From positions 186,001 through 250,000 of the forward strand of contig JACDTU010000017.1 of the NCBI GenBank assembly GCA_022376465.1: 64,000 nt of DNA, given 5' to 3'. The notes under the pieces were generated by a model. That model saw nothing but the letters and a program-made list of their open reading frames with translations, did no database searches and was not told the DNA's origin. Positions within the stretch are counted from its first letter, which is position 1. Each line of letters opens with the position of its first letter. A program made the translations under genes and the position numbers. Below, piece by piece: positions 34,906 through 45,501 of this stretch. The DNA is from Cubamyces lactineus. Lineage: Eukaryota > Basidiomycota > Agaricomycetes > Polyporales > Polyporaceae.

Positions 34906-37462
34906 TCCCGGGCGTCCGCTCTTGCACCTGCCTCCGTTGGCGCAAGCCTCGTATATCATTCACACCCCGAACGCAGGGTAGAGCTCCTTGTCCACCGAAG
35001 ACAACAAGTTGCAATCGGCGAGGAAGCAAGACCGCTGCCGTCGCATACCACTGTCCATCTAGACATCTTCCCTCAATCCCCCAACCTCGCTCTCCAGAGT
35101 GTTTACTGGTACAGCCCGCATACAGTACCGACTAATACGCCCGCTACTTGTGTGTGGTTGACATAGCGGCTCTGTCCAGCTCTGTGCGCCACTACCTGGA
35201 ATCCACATTTTCGCACCGAGGATGCTCAGGCTCAGAAGCCGGTCCTGGCACCGATCAAGTCGCGAGCGGAGCCTTCGGCACATAATTATAACAACTACCG
35301 CGCGATTGCTGAGAGCGGCGAGCGGGTAGGATAGTCGGCAAAGTAGCGTAGTCCCTGGTGTTCACTGTAATTATGAACGGGTATACGCCGACGATTGGTC
35401 ACATTTGCTGTTCGAGTGGGGTTATCTGGACGGCCGACAATGAACATCAAGGGTACTGCCACAAGCCAGGTACTAAGTTGTTCTTTGGGTATGTCCCTAA
35501 TACAATATCACCCGCTGGTCCGCTAACGTTTCACAGTGACTCTGGCTCTGGTAGCACGTCAACAACCGGCATATTCACTAGATCTGTGGCGGAGCAACTG
35601 TCCGAACTGCTTTCTGGCCCGCTGCTGCACTGCGGACGGAGCTCACTCGTATGCGACATGCCCAGTACTTAACACCGCCAAACATGTCCCTCAGCGGTGA
35701 TTGCCCTGCCCATATACGACCGTGAGGCAAGATGGATTTGCTGAGAGTCTAGTGGTCTAGCGAAGTCTCGAGTCGCTCAGGGAAGCCACGACACGCAAAT
35801 GTTTCGTGCCTGATTCCTAAATTGATAATCGACAGCCAGTGCAGCTCAACAGCGCCGTTGGACATGTCTTCCCAACGAAGTGTTCCGCAAATCACTCACG
35901 GTCGACGTTGAGGATAGCACTCCGGCATTCCGTACCCGCCGAGCGTATGTTGGCCTGGGGGATCTGGGATCAGCACGGTGGAGGCGGCTTGCATTGGTTC
36001 GCAAGTGTCGATCTGTCAAAGTGGGCGTCCCATCCCTCTATCACTGATGCCGATGCAGCTCTACATTGACCATCTCCGCATAGCCCGGGTTCGTATCTCT
36101 CGCTCACTCACTTCGACTTCTCGTGGTACCATGCGATGAGTGTTGCCATGCAATGCATGTGGGACTGAACAGTCGCGCCGCCGTGCCTTCTGATTACGCG
36201 GTGGCCAAAACTACGATGTGCGACTCTCGTTGCCTCGTACCCTAGCATTCTTACTGCGACCAACCCGAGCAGCGGTTCTCGTATCCGCACCGGTACGTGC
36301 CCCAGGCAATTCGGGACCGACTACGGGTGCAATTGCGCTGATGGTGAGACGACTTCGGGACTGCTATCGCGTTGTCATCTTGCTCGCTGACGACCCCATC
36401 TATAGACCGCCAGGTGGTACTACGAGGATTCCACGCTCTACTAGACAAGCACATGGTAAGGCTGCGTACGACGATCCTGTTGAAATTCTTACCCACACAT
36501 CGTTATGCAACCCCAACTCGGCACCTATCTCTAAACCTTGTAGGCGGCGCATGGAGTCGAGCCAAAGGAGCACTATCATGAAGCTCTACGACGCAATCAG
36601 TACCACAGGCCGACGGCAGCGGCGCACGGACAGATGTCAAAGCAACCCAACCTCTAGGCCAGTAAGCTTCCTACGATCGGTCCGGTGGAGCACACCATAC
36701 ATAGCTCAGTTCATCGCAAGCTGTGCTCCCTCCAAAGACGAGATGATCAAGTCTCCCGTCCCCAACAAGTACGGATTGTCGAGCAGATGCTGTCTGTTCA
36801 TCTGCCATCGGACATTCAGTTCGCCTCTCTTTCTCTTGATCCCTCCTGATCTCCCCGCAATGCAGAGCCACAAGTGTGCTATGCCGGCGGTGCACCTGTC
36901 AGGATGCCGTGATCTCCTCCCAGATGCGCCTCACGCATACGCATGAATGACGTCGCGGCGGTGCGTGAGGATGCGGGGCTTGTGTTCGTTTCTCGAGGGA
37001 TTACACTCGCTGCGTACCTACGAGTTGCGGTGATCGGTGAGTTTGACGGAACATGGGTACTCGGAAGAGCGCGCCTTCTGCTTCCCCGCAGGAATTCCGG
37101 AAGGCGCGTTCCTTTGCGCGGTCGATACGAGAAGAGCAGCCCATGATCTGCCTCGCATGACACCGATGCGCTGCGAGCAAAGTGCATGACAACACTCGAC
37201 ACGAATGCGAAGTCGTCCAGATCATCATCAACTGCGTAGTTGCGGTGTAGAGGGACAGGGCTCCGCTCCGTGAGTATAAATGTCAAACTCATGTGCCATT
37301 GAGAGAATCCTCACCACCTACCACCACGCACATTGACAGCGGCTTGCACTTCACAAAATAGCATTTGGATAGCTCTTTCCGCAAGTTGTCAATACCCGCG
37401 CTTTTCTGCGTCTCTCACTAGCGTTCAAACGTTCTACACCCTCCTGCCTATCGCGAATCGCG
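34906..37462. other. Gene-poor stretch with one weak candidate
   Basis: About 2.6 kb. The only point of interest is plus strand 35358-35672, where a Cys-containing frame (GHICCSSGVIW, HQGYCHKPG) runs into a plausible intron at about 35471-35537 (gtactaag, branch-like gctaac, cacag). The frame after splicing is not convincing. A plus-strand frame at 36218-36946 has no family resemblance. No gene is called. Confidence 0.4.
37275..37282 (+). promoter_or_regulatory. TATA box of GHGH-repeat gene 2
   Basis: TATAAATG, 181-188 bases upstream of the ATG at 37463, in the same promoter position range as those of the other two family members. Confidence 0.5.
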
Positions 37463-38113
37463 ATGCCCTCCGGTGCTGCCGATCACTCCGACTCTCCCGA
37501 CTCCGACTCTCCCTCCTCCGCGTTGGCTGCCGCCGTGTCGCAGGATAATATGACACTCATCATTCATCCTCAAGAGGCCTTGGTCGGAGGACATGGGCAC
37601 GCGCTCACCGTCGTCGTCCCTCGCAACCACACACTCACCATTGTCCATGGTCATGACGGGCGCTCCGGTGCTCAGAAGCTCACCCTCGTAGCCTCTGGGC
37701 AGTCTGCTTCCGCTCACTCCGAGGACACCAACGAGCCCATCCCGCGCAGTGCTGTCGATGCAGACACTCCCCTCTCTCCGTCCTTAAAACGTATTACGGA
37801 CGACGACTTGGGGAACAGCTTCTCGTCGTCTACTCATACATCTGCGTCGGCTCACGGGGGCCACCCGACTGTTGACGCCTCGAGCTCGAGCTCGGGGTCA
37901 CCGATCCGTCCTACGCGTTCGTCCGCGCGCGTATCTCGTCGGAGCAGCCAATTCTCCACTGAGGACGACGTCGGAGAACCCAGGGCTGTGACCTCTTCCA
38001 AAAACAATAGCAGCTCGCCAATCATCCTTCCGCACAGTGGATGGGTGGCGTCCTTGTTCGAGGAGCCGCAGGCCGATGAAGGCCTCTGCACCGACGGAGA
38101 GGACGACTCGTGA
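37463..38113 (+). CDS. His-Gly repeat protein, divergent paralogue 2
   Basis: Intronless predicted protein of 216 residues. It shares the architecture of the genes at 22519-23115 and 40032-40568 but has a reduced repeat region: MTLIIHPQEALVGGHGHALT, VVVPRNHTLTIVHGHD and LTLVASGQ. Downstream is the family signature ARVSRRSSQFSTEDD, then a Ser-rich acidic C-terminus ending LCTDGEDDS. The GHGH pairs are followed by alternating hydrophobic residues as in the other copies. It has no signal peptide, membrane helix or known domain. It is the most diverged copy, linked to the family mainly by the His-Gly pairs, the RVSRRSS motif and overall layout. Confidence 0.7.
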   Translation: MPSGAADHSDSPDSDSPSSALAAAVSQDNMTLIIHPQEALVGGHGHALTVVVPRNHTLTIVHGHDGRSGAQKLTLVASGQSASAHSEDTNEPIPRSAVDADTPLSPSLKRITDDDLGNSFSSSTHTSASAHGGHPTVDASSSSSGSPIRPTRSSARVSRRSSQFSTEDDVGEPRAVTSSKNNSSSPIILPHSGWVASLFEEPQADEGLCTDGEDDS

Positions 38114-40031
38114 TCTTCACATTGTCCGATACATCACGGAGCCGCTTGGATTATGCCTCTAGGATGGATGGATGGTCCGACGCAGGAAGGCTATCCTGCT
38201 TCATTGCGCCGTGGTTCACTTCGTTTTGGTCTAGCTCGGGATACTGTGAGGCATGAGAGGAACCTAGCGTTCGAGATCGTTGCGCATGTATAATCCTCAT
38301 ATCTATAGAGTGTCCATGTTCTCCATTGCTCATGTATCTTACCGTTAGTGACCGGGCACCTTATCTAATAGTACCGTGATTTCTAGATATTGTTTAGATC
38401 GAAGCCCGAGTGTCACCTAAATTGGCAGCCGTTGCGGTGTCATTTAGTCGTCTAGCATCGAGGCCCAGGAGAATAACGTTACCAACATGATGAAGAGAAT
38501 ACGCCTAAGTTCCTGGATACGCACTGTAGGCCGGTGAGTGATCACAAAGCCATTCGCCTCGGGAAATCTCGTAGCATCTGGTATATCCTTACATACAACG
38601 GTTATTAACACCCACCAAACTCGAGGCACAAGCATGGGAGTGCCCGAAGACTGGACGGGAACCCGATCGCTCCGAAATGAATGCATGGGTACATCGGTCT
38701 TGAAATGCTGCGTCAGTACGATGACCGATATCATGACAAAGTATATACACTCACAACGCGTACGCAGTTCGGCAGCGCTCGTGATACCTGCTACGACGCT
38801 TGGTAGCGAAACGTTGGTTGGCGCGTTGTGGTTGGTATGAAGCTGTTCAAACTTCGCCGTCGAGGGGCGCATAGCCGAACCCAGTGGTTAACGTCGATCG
38901 AGAAGGTTCATGCATAGGCAGGCTGGAAGGGAGAGTTTTCTCCGAGACACATTCTCATGGAACCAGCACCACAACCTACCACAGCGTGCCAGAACGCCGC
39001 TCTCGCGCCCAAGCCATCAGCCCGAGCCGCGGGACTCAAGATGTTCCAGTAGCCACGCGACAGATCCCTGCACTCGGTGAGATCTCGACATGCCAAAGCT
39101 GTGCGCCCCGAACATGATGTAGGGAAGGCCTGACAAGGGACGGGTGCGCAGGTTTCTAGGAGTTTGGTACGACTGTGAGTGAATGGGGCTCACCTGAGGT
39201 CGCAAGCGTCCTTGCGCCCGAGCTGATCGTGCGCTGTGATTCGTGCTTGTCGAGGATCCCGGCGGTTGGCCCCCCGCCGCCGGCGCTCAATGCGTGCGCG
39301 GGCGCAGAGCCTCAATTTTTGTCATAACCACCAATTCCGTTGACGGAGGACCCGGAAATCATGAGGTCCTGCAGATATCGCTGCGGGGTGTTGTGTGATG
39401 CAACGGCTCACCAAGACGATCGAGTATTTTGCCTCCATGGTATTGTTGAGTGCTATAGTCACCGATGTCTATCTAGATAGTTGCCTCGTAGTATATATCC
39501 AAAGCGCCCGAAAATGCTCGTGACGGCAACTTTGCTAACAAGAGGCCGTGACATTGGCGAATTTGCGATGGGCATTGTGAGCGATGAAGGAGGTTCGAGG
39601 CGATAACGCTGGCGGTGCGAACCCCACCATTTGCTGATGCGCGGCTGGGCACTTGCCATGGATCCAACATTGCGGCAGTGCGTCTAGTCTGCATCGTTGC
39701 TCTGATGGCGGGCTTCGAGCTGATGGGACTCTCCATAGTCCAGCCGCGAGCTCCTTTGGCGATCTCGGAGGACGGACACTTCTTTGTGTTGTGGAATCCG
39801 TTGTGTTTCAGCGGGCAGTGTCCGGCGCCACGAGCGCAATCCAAGAGTGTTCTACGCGTATAGGAGGCCTGATTTCATCCAAGACGCCTGGAAATGCAAG
39901 GGAGGTCAGAACTATTTAAGCACTCACAAAAGCCTCTGAACTGCACCAGTCGCCTGCACCGCTCAACTTTTCTGTACTCAAAGTCCTCGCTAATACTCCA
40001 CTACCAACCTCACACTACCTCTCCTCACGAA
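38114..40031. other. Gene-free stretch between two GHGH-repeat genes
   Basis: About 1.9 kb. Minus-strand frames at 38444-38872 and 39473-39844 are open but have no domain, paralogue or splice support. The last 120 bases contain the promoter of the next gene. Nothing else is recognised. Confidence 0.45.
39913..39920 (+). promoter_or_regulatory. TATA-like box of GHGH-repeat gene 3
   Basis: TATTTAAG, 112-119 bases before the ATG at 40032, followed by a CT-rich leader (ctcctcacgaa immediately before the start). Confidence 0.5.
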
Positions 40032-40568
40032 ATGCCTGCGAACACCATCGCCCACAGTCACGGCACCAAGATCGACATCCCTCAGACGGATGCAAGCCTT
40101 CCGACCGCAAACGGCTCACCAGTCACTCCCGGACACGGACACGGCCTTCACGTCATCATCCCCCCGACGGACGCGCGCACGCCCGCTCCCTTGAATACGC
40201 CAGGCCATGGCCACACCAATGCCGTCTTGAGCACCGAGACGACCGCCACTACGCCCGGACATGGGCACGGCTTGTTCGTCTTTCCGCCGGGTACGAACTC
40301 GCCTGTGCACCCGCGACCCTCCGCACGCGTCTCGCGCCGGAGCAGCCTGTTCACGGCCGCCGACGATGGGAAGAATGACGACGAGACTCACAAGACCGCC
40401 GAGAACCCGCTCCTCGAGCTAGCCCGTGCCAACACGATGCCGCCTACCTCGGAGCCCGATGACCAGTCGAGCGCGGAGCTCGATGGCTACTTCGACCAGC
40501 CTGGAAGCAATCGCGACAAGGACGCGGGCTCGATGAAGGCGTCCGCCTCCTTCGGAAGCACGGCCTGA
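40032..40568 (+). CDS. His-Gly repeat (PGHGH) protein, paralogue 3
   Basis: Intronless predicted protein of 178 residues. The N-terminus, IAHSHGTKIDIPQTDA, looks like a degenerate repeat. Three clear units follow: TPGHGHGLHVIIPPTDAR, TPGHGHTNAVLS and TPGHGHGLFVFPPGTN. The family signature ARVSRRSSLFTAADDG comes next, then an acidic Asp/Glu/Ser C-terminus with a possible phosphorylation-rich end. TPGHGHTN units and the IP-TDAR segment tie it most closely to the gene at 22519-23115. No signal peptide or membrane helix is present, so a cytosolic or nuclear location is expected. Function is unknown. Metal binding by the spaced His pairs is a hypothesis. Confidence 0.77.
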   Translation: MPANTIAHSHGTKIDIPQTDASLPTANGSPVTPGHGHGLHVIIPPTDARTPAPLNTPGHGHTNAVLSTETTATTPGHGHGLFVFPPGTNSPVHPRPSARVSRRSSLFTAADDGKNDDETHKTAENPLLELARANTMPPTSEPDDQSSAELDGYFDQPGSNRDKDAGSMKASASFGSTA

Positions 40569-41362
40569 AGTTCGTAGCCAGATGGCCTAGGAGTAGGGGG
40601 AAGAACAAGGAGATCTGACCGGTACTCGCTTCGTGGTCCGACGGGGAGTTGAATTGGAGCACCATAACTTATGCCTCGATATCTTGCTGTGTATCCCCTA
40701 CTGACGACTTGTATCCTTACGCTCCTGTTATTTATCTTGACCCAGACTCCTACTATCAGTCGCCATGCTCGACGTAGCATATAATATATAGCTTAATACT
40801 GAAGCTCGGCATCGGACTGTGCAATCGCTAGTATTACTCACAAAGCTCCATCCATATCCGCGTCCATCAAGCCTGTGTGCATCGTCGGACGCGCGTACGC
40901 ATTGGTAAACTCCAGTGCAGTCGGAGTGCAAATAGGGATATCAGGCAGATAGCGGCAGCATTGGTGTGCTATTGTTCTGCATTTGAGGAGGAAGTAGTAT
41001 TGATTGTGCAGGTGCAGGGATTCCCAAACGCGAGGATGATGGACGTCAAGGTTAGAGTGCCATTGTGGGTGCAAGCGCGCATCTTGCCTTCCGCCGTCAT
41101 GATTGTCCGTAACCCCGCCGCCCCCGGCGACTCAGCCTCCGCCGTCCACGGCATCGTCTACGTGGCCAAAAATCCAGAAAGACAAAATATGGCGTACAAG
41201 AGAGGGCGTCGACAACGTGCTGGATGATTCTGACGACAAAATCTGGCCAGGCGACATGCGGCCAACACGTGTAGAATAGCCGACCGGGACGAGCCAGCGC
41301 AATCGCGCGCGAATAAATCTCTGGCGCGGCCGCTCCTTGCATCTCGAGCTCCTTCCCCCATC
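40569..41362. promoter_or_regulatory. Intergenic region upstream of BTB gene 1
   Basis: A 794-base spacer with the 3' end of the GHGH-repeat gene and the promoter of the BTB gene. The final stretch before 41363 is rich in ctc/ccc, a typical leader. No gene is seen. Confidence 0.5.
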
Positions 41363-43861
41363 ATGGCCCACAGTACCTACTTTGCTCCCCAGTCGGCCGT
41401 AGAGCAGATCAAGAGGCACCCCAAGTACTACCTCAACGGTGGTGACGTGCACTTCTTGGTTGGTCCTCCACCCATCTTCCGTTTCCCTATCGTTTTCCAT
41501 GGTCGCTCATCACTCTCCGCGACGTTCAGGTCGAGAACTACATCTACCGCGTTCATCGGTACTTCTTCGAGCGCGAGTCGGCATGGTTCCGTGAAAAGCT
41601 TGCGGCGCCGGCGCCACCAGGGCAGGCTCCCAAGGGTTCATCAGATTCCAACCCCTTCCCGCTGGACGACGTCGCTGCGGACGACTTCTCAAAATTCCTT
41701 TGGGTATTCTACAATCCGTGAGTACCGTCTATCATCGTCGTTGAGGCTCGCGTTCATCTGTTGCAGCAAATACTCAATATACGACGCGACGCTCGAGGAC
41801 TGGGTCGCTATCCTCAAGCTCGCGTTTGACTGGAGGTTTGGCGAGGTCAAGAAGCTTTGCACGCGCGAGATTGAGAAGTTCGAGATCGCGCCCGTGCCCA
41901 AGATCGAGCTCTACCAGATGTACGAGCTCGACCGCAAGCTCCTCATCCCATCCTACATGGCGCTTTGCGTGCGTGCAGAGCCGCTCTCGCTCAAGGAGGG
42001 TCGGCAGCTCGGGCTCGAGACTTCCCTTCTGCTCGCGACTGCACGAGAGTGCGCGCGTGGCAAGCCGCTCGCGAACGGTGCGCGCAGCCCGACGGCGGCG
42101 GACCTCGAGGAGGACGACATGGTGTCCATCATCAAGGAGATTTTTGGTCTCTCCGCCGGTCCCCCCTCTCCCTCGTTAACCCCGTTGGAGAAGGGTACCG
42201 GCGTCGCGACATTCACCGGCACCTCGCCAACACCTACGACTTCTCCCCGCAAAGTGACACCAGTGGTAGTTCCTGGACCAGTCGTTAACCGGGAGCCCTC
42301 CAGTGCTGCGAAGCCTGACCCGCCCGCGTCGCCGACAAAGCCTAGCAAGTCGGCGGCGACGGCCGGGCCCCCGCCGCCATTGACGTCGGGCGTGCCCAAG
42401 ATCACCACACCTTCGGCACCTCATCCCACGTTGACGGCGTCTGCTACGGCTGCGCGGTCACCTCCCCCAACGTCAGCGTCGCCGTTCTCGAGTCTTGGTG
42501 CGTTTGGAAATCTGGTCGGAAGCGTCGCGGGCGAGCTCCTGGGCACGTCCGCCTCCTCTACAGTGGCACCCTCTTCGCCCGCCCGAACAACCGCTAACGC
42601 GCCCGCAGGCAACACGAACACGAGCACCGCCGGCCCCACCCCTGGTAACACTACCAACAACGCCCCCATCGGGACGCCGTCGAACACGAGCTCGACGGCG
42701 AAGGGCGCCACGCCTTCCACTGCTGCGCCTACGACGCCCGCTACAGGTCAATCGGTCTCCTCTTCTGTCAAATCCAAATTGACAGACCGACTGACGGCCG
42801 TGTTTCACTCGCAGGGGACCTCCTTGGCGCCTCTGGAAACAAAGAATCTCCCGCCGCCGGGAAAGACGCCAAGGACGCCAAAGAATCAAAAGAGTCCAAA
42901 GACTCCAAAGATTCCGCATCCGTGGCCGCACCCGCCGCCGGCGACAACAAGGAGCCACCCACCCCCGCCGGAGACGGCAAGGGACCTCTCGCCGCCCTCA
43001 AAGGAGGAGACACCAAAGACGAAGGGACAGAAAGCGGAGACGAAGGCTTCGCCACAGGCAAGAAGAAAAAGGGAGGCAAGAAGAAAACACAGACTTGAGG
43101 ATGGGATTGATGTGGATGCTTGTGATGACGCTACGGACTCTACGGAACTCACGAATACTATACATGGTGCGGGCACCGACACTACCGACACGATTGCGAG
43201 TGGGCCAGGCGCTCCGGGAGAGAGAACGGATACGACAGACGATACGACGAAGCAGTCCACAGACGCCTCCACCGAGCAGCCAACGTCCGGTGGTGACAGC
43301 GACGGTCAACCGACATCGACAAAGGCGGCGACGGGCACTACTCCCCCCACCGCTTCACAGAAGACAGATGGCGTTCCGGCAAACAGCCAGGAGGCTCCCC
43401 CCGAAGATCTCACTACGGGTGACGCGACGTCAAAGACCGCTGGTGACGGCACTGCGGAGGCTACGTCGACGGCCCCTCTTTCCTCGAGCAACCCTTCTGA
43501 CGTAAAGGCTGCTCAGTCTGGTGCCCAAGCAGAGACTGCGAAGGACGAGAGGGCTGCGGGTGGGGCGACGTCGGCTTCCGACACCCAGGGCGGAAAAGGA
43601 CAGGCTAATCTTGAGAAGCCCCTTTCCTCGACCACGCCCGCTGCTCAGGATGCGCCTGTTTCGTCAAGTGCGCCGTTCACCAAGCCTGACAGCGAGAGCT
43701 CGAAGTCGAAGCCGGCGTCTGAGAAAGCTCTCGCACCGCCTCCTCCCTCTAAGGAGCAGAACGCCGCAGGCGATCCTGATGAGCCTAAGATGACCATGAG
43801 CTCGACCATCTCTGTGCCTGTGGACATTCTCGACGACAATCCCTGGGATCTCGACATGTAA
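41363..43861 (+). CDS. BTB/POZ-domain protein with long low-complexity C-terminus
   Basis: N-terminal BTB domain of the basidiomycete type (HPKYYLNGGDVHFL / VENYIYRVHRYFFERESAWF / DFSKFLWVFYNP / YSIYDATLEDWVAILKLAF), probably a protein-interaction module. Exons 41363-41458, 41530-41717 and 41767 onward join in phase across introns of 71 and 49 bases. After EPLSLKEGRQLGLETSLLLA the protein becomes Pro/Ser/Thr-rich. The C-terminus is ambiguous. Reading through gives 792 residues ending NPWDLDM at 43861. Splicing a good 68-base intron (42747-42814) switches frame to a Lys/Asp/Ser-rich tail (KDAKDAKESKESKDSKDS) that stops at 43098, giving 515 residues. Both tails look coding. The gene is convergent with BTB gene 2. 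Confidence 0.8.
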   Translation: MAHSTYFAPQSAVEQIKRHPKYYLNGGDVHFLVGPPPIFRFPIVFHGRSSLSATFRSRTTSTAFIGTSSSASRHGSVKSLRRRRHQGRLPRVHQIPTPSRWTTSLRTTSQNSFGYSTIREYRLSSSLRLAFICCSKYSIYDATLEDWVAILKLAFDWRFGEVKKLCTREIEKFEIAPVPKIELYQMYELDRKLLIPSYMALCVRAEPLSLKEGRQLGLETSLLLATARECARGKPLANGARSPTAADLEEDDMVSIIKEIFGLSAGPPSPSLTPLEKGTGVATFTGTSPTPTTSPRKVTPVVVPGPVVNREPSSAAKPDPPASPTKPSKSAATAGPPPPLTSGVPKITTPSAPHPTLTASATAARSPPPTSASPFSSLGAFGNLVGSVAGELLGTSASSTVAPSSPARTTANAPAGNTNTSTAGPTPGNTTNNAPIGTPSNTSSTAKGATPSTAAPTTPATGQSVSSSVKSKLTDRLTAVFHSQGTSLAPLETKNLPPPGKTPRTPKNQKSPKTPKIPHPWPHPPPATTRSHPPPPETARDLSPPSKEETPKTKGQKAETKASPQARRKREARRKHRLEDGIDVDACDDATDSTELTNTIHGAGTDTTDTIASGPGAPGERTDTTDDTTKQSTDASTEQPTSGGDSDGQPTSTKAATGTTPPTASQKTDGVPANSQEAPPEDLTTGDATSKTAGDGTAEATSTAPLSSSNPSDVKAAQSGAQAETAKDERAAGGATSASDTQGGKGQANLEKPLSSTTPAAQDAPVSSSAPFTKPDSESSKSKPASEKALAPPPPSKEQNAAGDPDEPKMTMSSTISVPVDILDDNPWDLDM

Positions 43862-44213
43862 CGAGCCCTTTGAGTAAGTCGCCCCTTGAGAGACCGTACG
43901 CGTTCTGATCTGATATGGATGGGACTCTGGATTGATTGCTTGTTGTTGACTGGACTGCTGGATGTGTTGTCTGTTGTGCCCTATATCTCGCTCTTGTACT
44001 GTGGATCGTGTCATGGATCTTGTGTGTTCTCAATCGCACTTGTCATTACAACTTGGCTATTGGTCTGCCACTTCAACCTGGCCAGCTCTACGCTGTCAAC
44101 TTCAAACACAAGTATTGCGATTGGCTGAAATCGGTACCGGCTCTAGCGTATCGTAGCACTGCCAGAGTGCACACAGGGATAGGTTACATATAAATTTAGT
44201 TGGCTACGACATC
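43862..44213. other. Convergent 3' spacer between the two BTB genes
   Basis: A 352-base tail-to-tail spacer. No gene or structured repeat is seen, and it should contain both polyadenylation regions. Confidence 0.6.
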
Positions 44214-45260
44214 TCACCGACTGAGCTCGATACCGAACGCCTGCGCAACCAGCCGAGAGGTACCAGGGATAGAGGTGGACGCCATCTTCGCTCCCCCTTT
44301 TCGAGGCCCGTTAGCACTAGCGCGCGCCGGAGGCGGGAGCTCACCCGGCGCCAGGAAACTCTTCGCAATGCCCCACCGTGCCCGCTCACCCGCGGCCGCA
44401 GGGATAGATGCAGTACGACTTATGGCAGGGCCCCTCCCTGAGGCTGGCAGGGCCCCAGCATGGCGCGCAGCGGCGCTGCGCGTCAACGAATGGTACCCGC
44501 CCATGCTCGCCGACCTGTGTCCTCGCGCACGGAGTTGCTCGCGGAGCTGTGCGATGCGCACTGAGGTCTCGAGCCCGAGGAGGGCGGCTTCCCCGAGCGA
44601 GAGCGGCTCGGGGCGCTCGCAGAGCGCGACGTATGCGGAGAGGGCCCAGCGCCCGGGGATGTCGAATTCCTGCGCGAAGAGGATGCGCTCAACGGGGGTC
44701 ATGTCGAGGGTTTGGAGCGAGCGGATGGCGAGCGCGCGGACGTCGGTGAATTCCCAGCGTGTGGCGAGGCTGAGGATGGAGCGCCATTCGTCGACGGCCT
44801 GTGCTTTGGGGGTCTCGTAACTCCTGTGATGCCCATAATTGAGGATGCTGCTGGGACGGCCAGAGGAGGGTGAACCTACGGAGGATAGAGTACCCAGAGC
44901 AGCCTCTCAAAGTCTGTCGCGGATATTCCTGAGAACTGCAGCGGGTTGTCATCATCGCATCCTTCTACGGGCATGCCGTTCTGGCTGGTGGGTAGACTAA
45001 ACAAGTCTTTGAATACCGACGAGTGTCTGGTAAATGTTGAGCGGAATAGTCTGAAGAGCGTGTTTTCTACCTGATTCCAGAGGTGATTGGGTTAGATATG
45101 TGTCCAGACAGTGGTAGAACTGCTCGCCTACCAATATAGTCAGGTTGCCATCCTCGAAATAATAGTCTGGGTGGGGGATTGGGAACGGTGGCATTTCGCG
45201 TTGGGACTCGCTGGGAATGGAAGCATGCTGGCGGCGAGGAGTGGGTGAGCAGCTGTACAT
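44214..45260 (-). CDS. BTB/POZ-domain protein 2
   Basis: Predicted BTB protein with HPDYYFEDGNLTILVGEQFY and HCLDTYLTQSPLESG in exon 1. Exon 2 has MPVEGCDDDNPLQFSGI and TDFERLLWVLYPP. A third exon has VDEWRSILSLATRWEF, TDVRALAIRSL, GRWALSAYVALCERPEPLSL and GEAALLGLETSVRIAQLRE. The order matches the core of BTB gene 1, including the EPLSLxEG/AxLGLETS block, so they are distant paralogues placed tail to tail. Two introns are needed, one beginning gtagaa near 45072 and one beginning gtaggt near 44880. The start is uncertain: ATGs at 45302, 45260 and 45194 are in frame, and I chose the middle one. The C-terminus is Ala/Arg/Ser-rich. Confidence 0.72.
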
Positions 45261-45501
45261 GACGACAAGCAGACACGGATTGTTTGGCTCGGTGGTGCAC
45301 AAAGCTCAGTCATATATCATTCCTTTGAACGAACTGCGCTCACATGCATAATGCATCCTGCAGGCGCGAGTATTTCATACATTGGTAAAGTCGTGTATCA
45401 TAAGTTACATGGTGTCCTGCATAGTTCCACAAGTCAGTGGATCCGCACCCAACGCGTGAATCTGGTACGTACCAACAAGACCACAAGACCGTTGCAGCCA
45501 A

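Noticed and set aside
36218..36946. Plus-strand 242-codon open frame
   Set aside because: Low-complexity composition, no domain, and no splice or paralogue support. Expected by chance in GC-rich DNA.
39473..39844. Minus-strand open frame with a transposase-like feel
   Set aside because: No catalytic motif, no terminal repeats and no target-site duplication were found around it.
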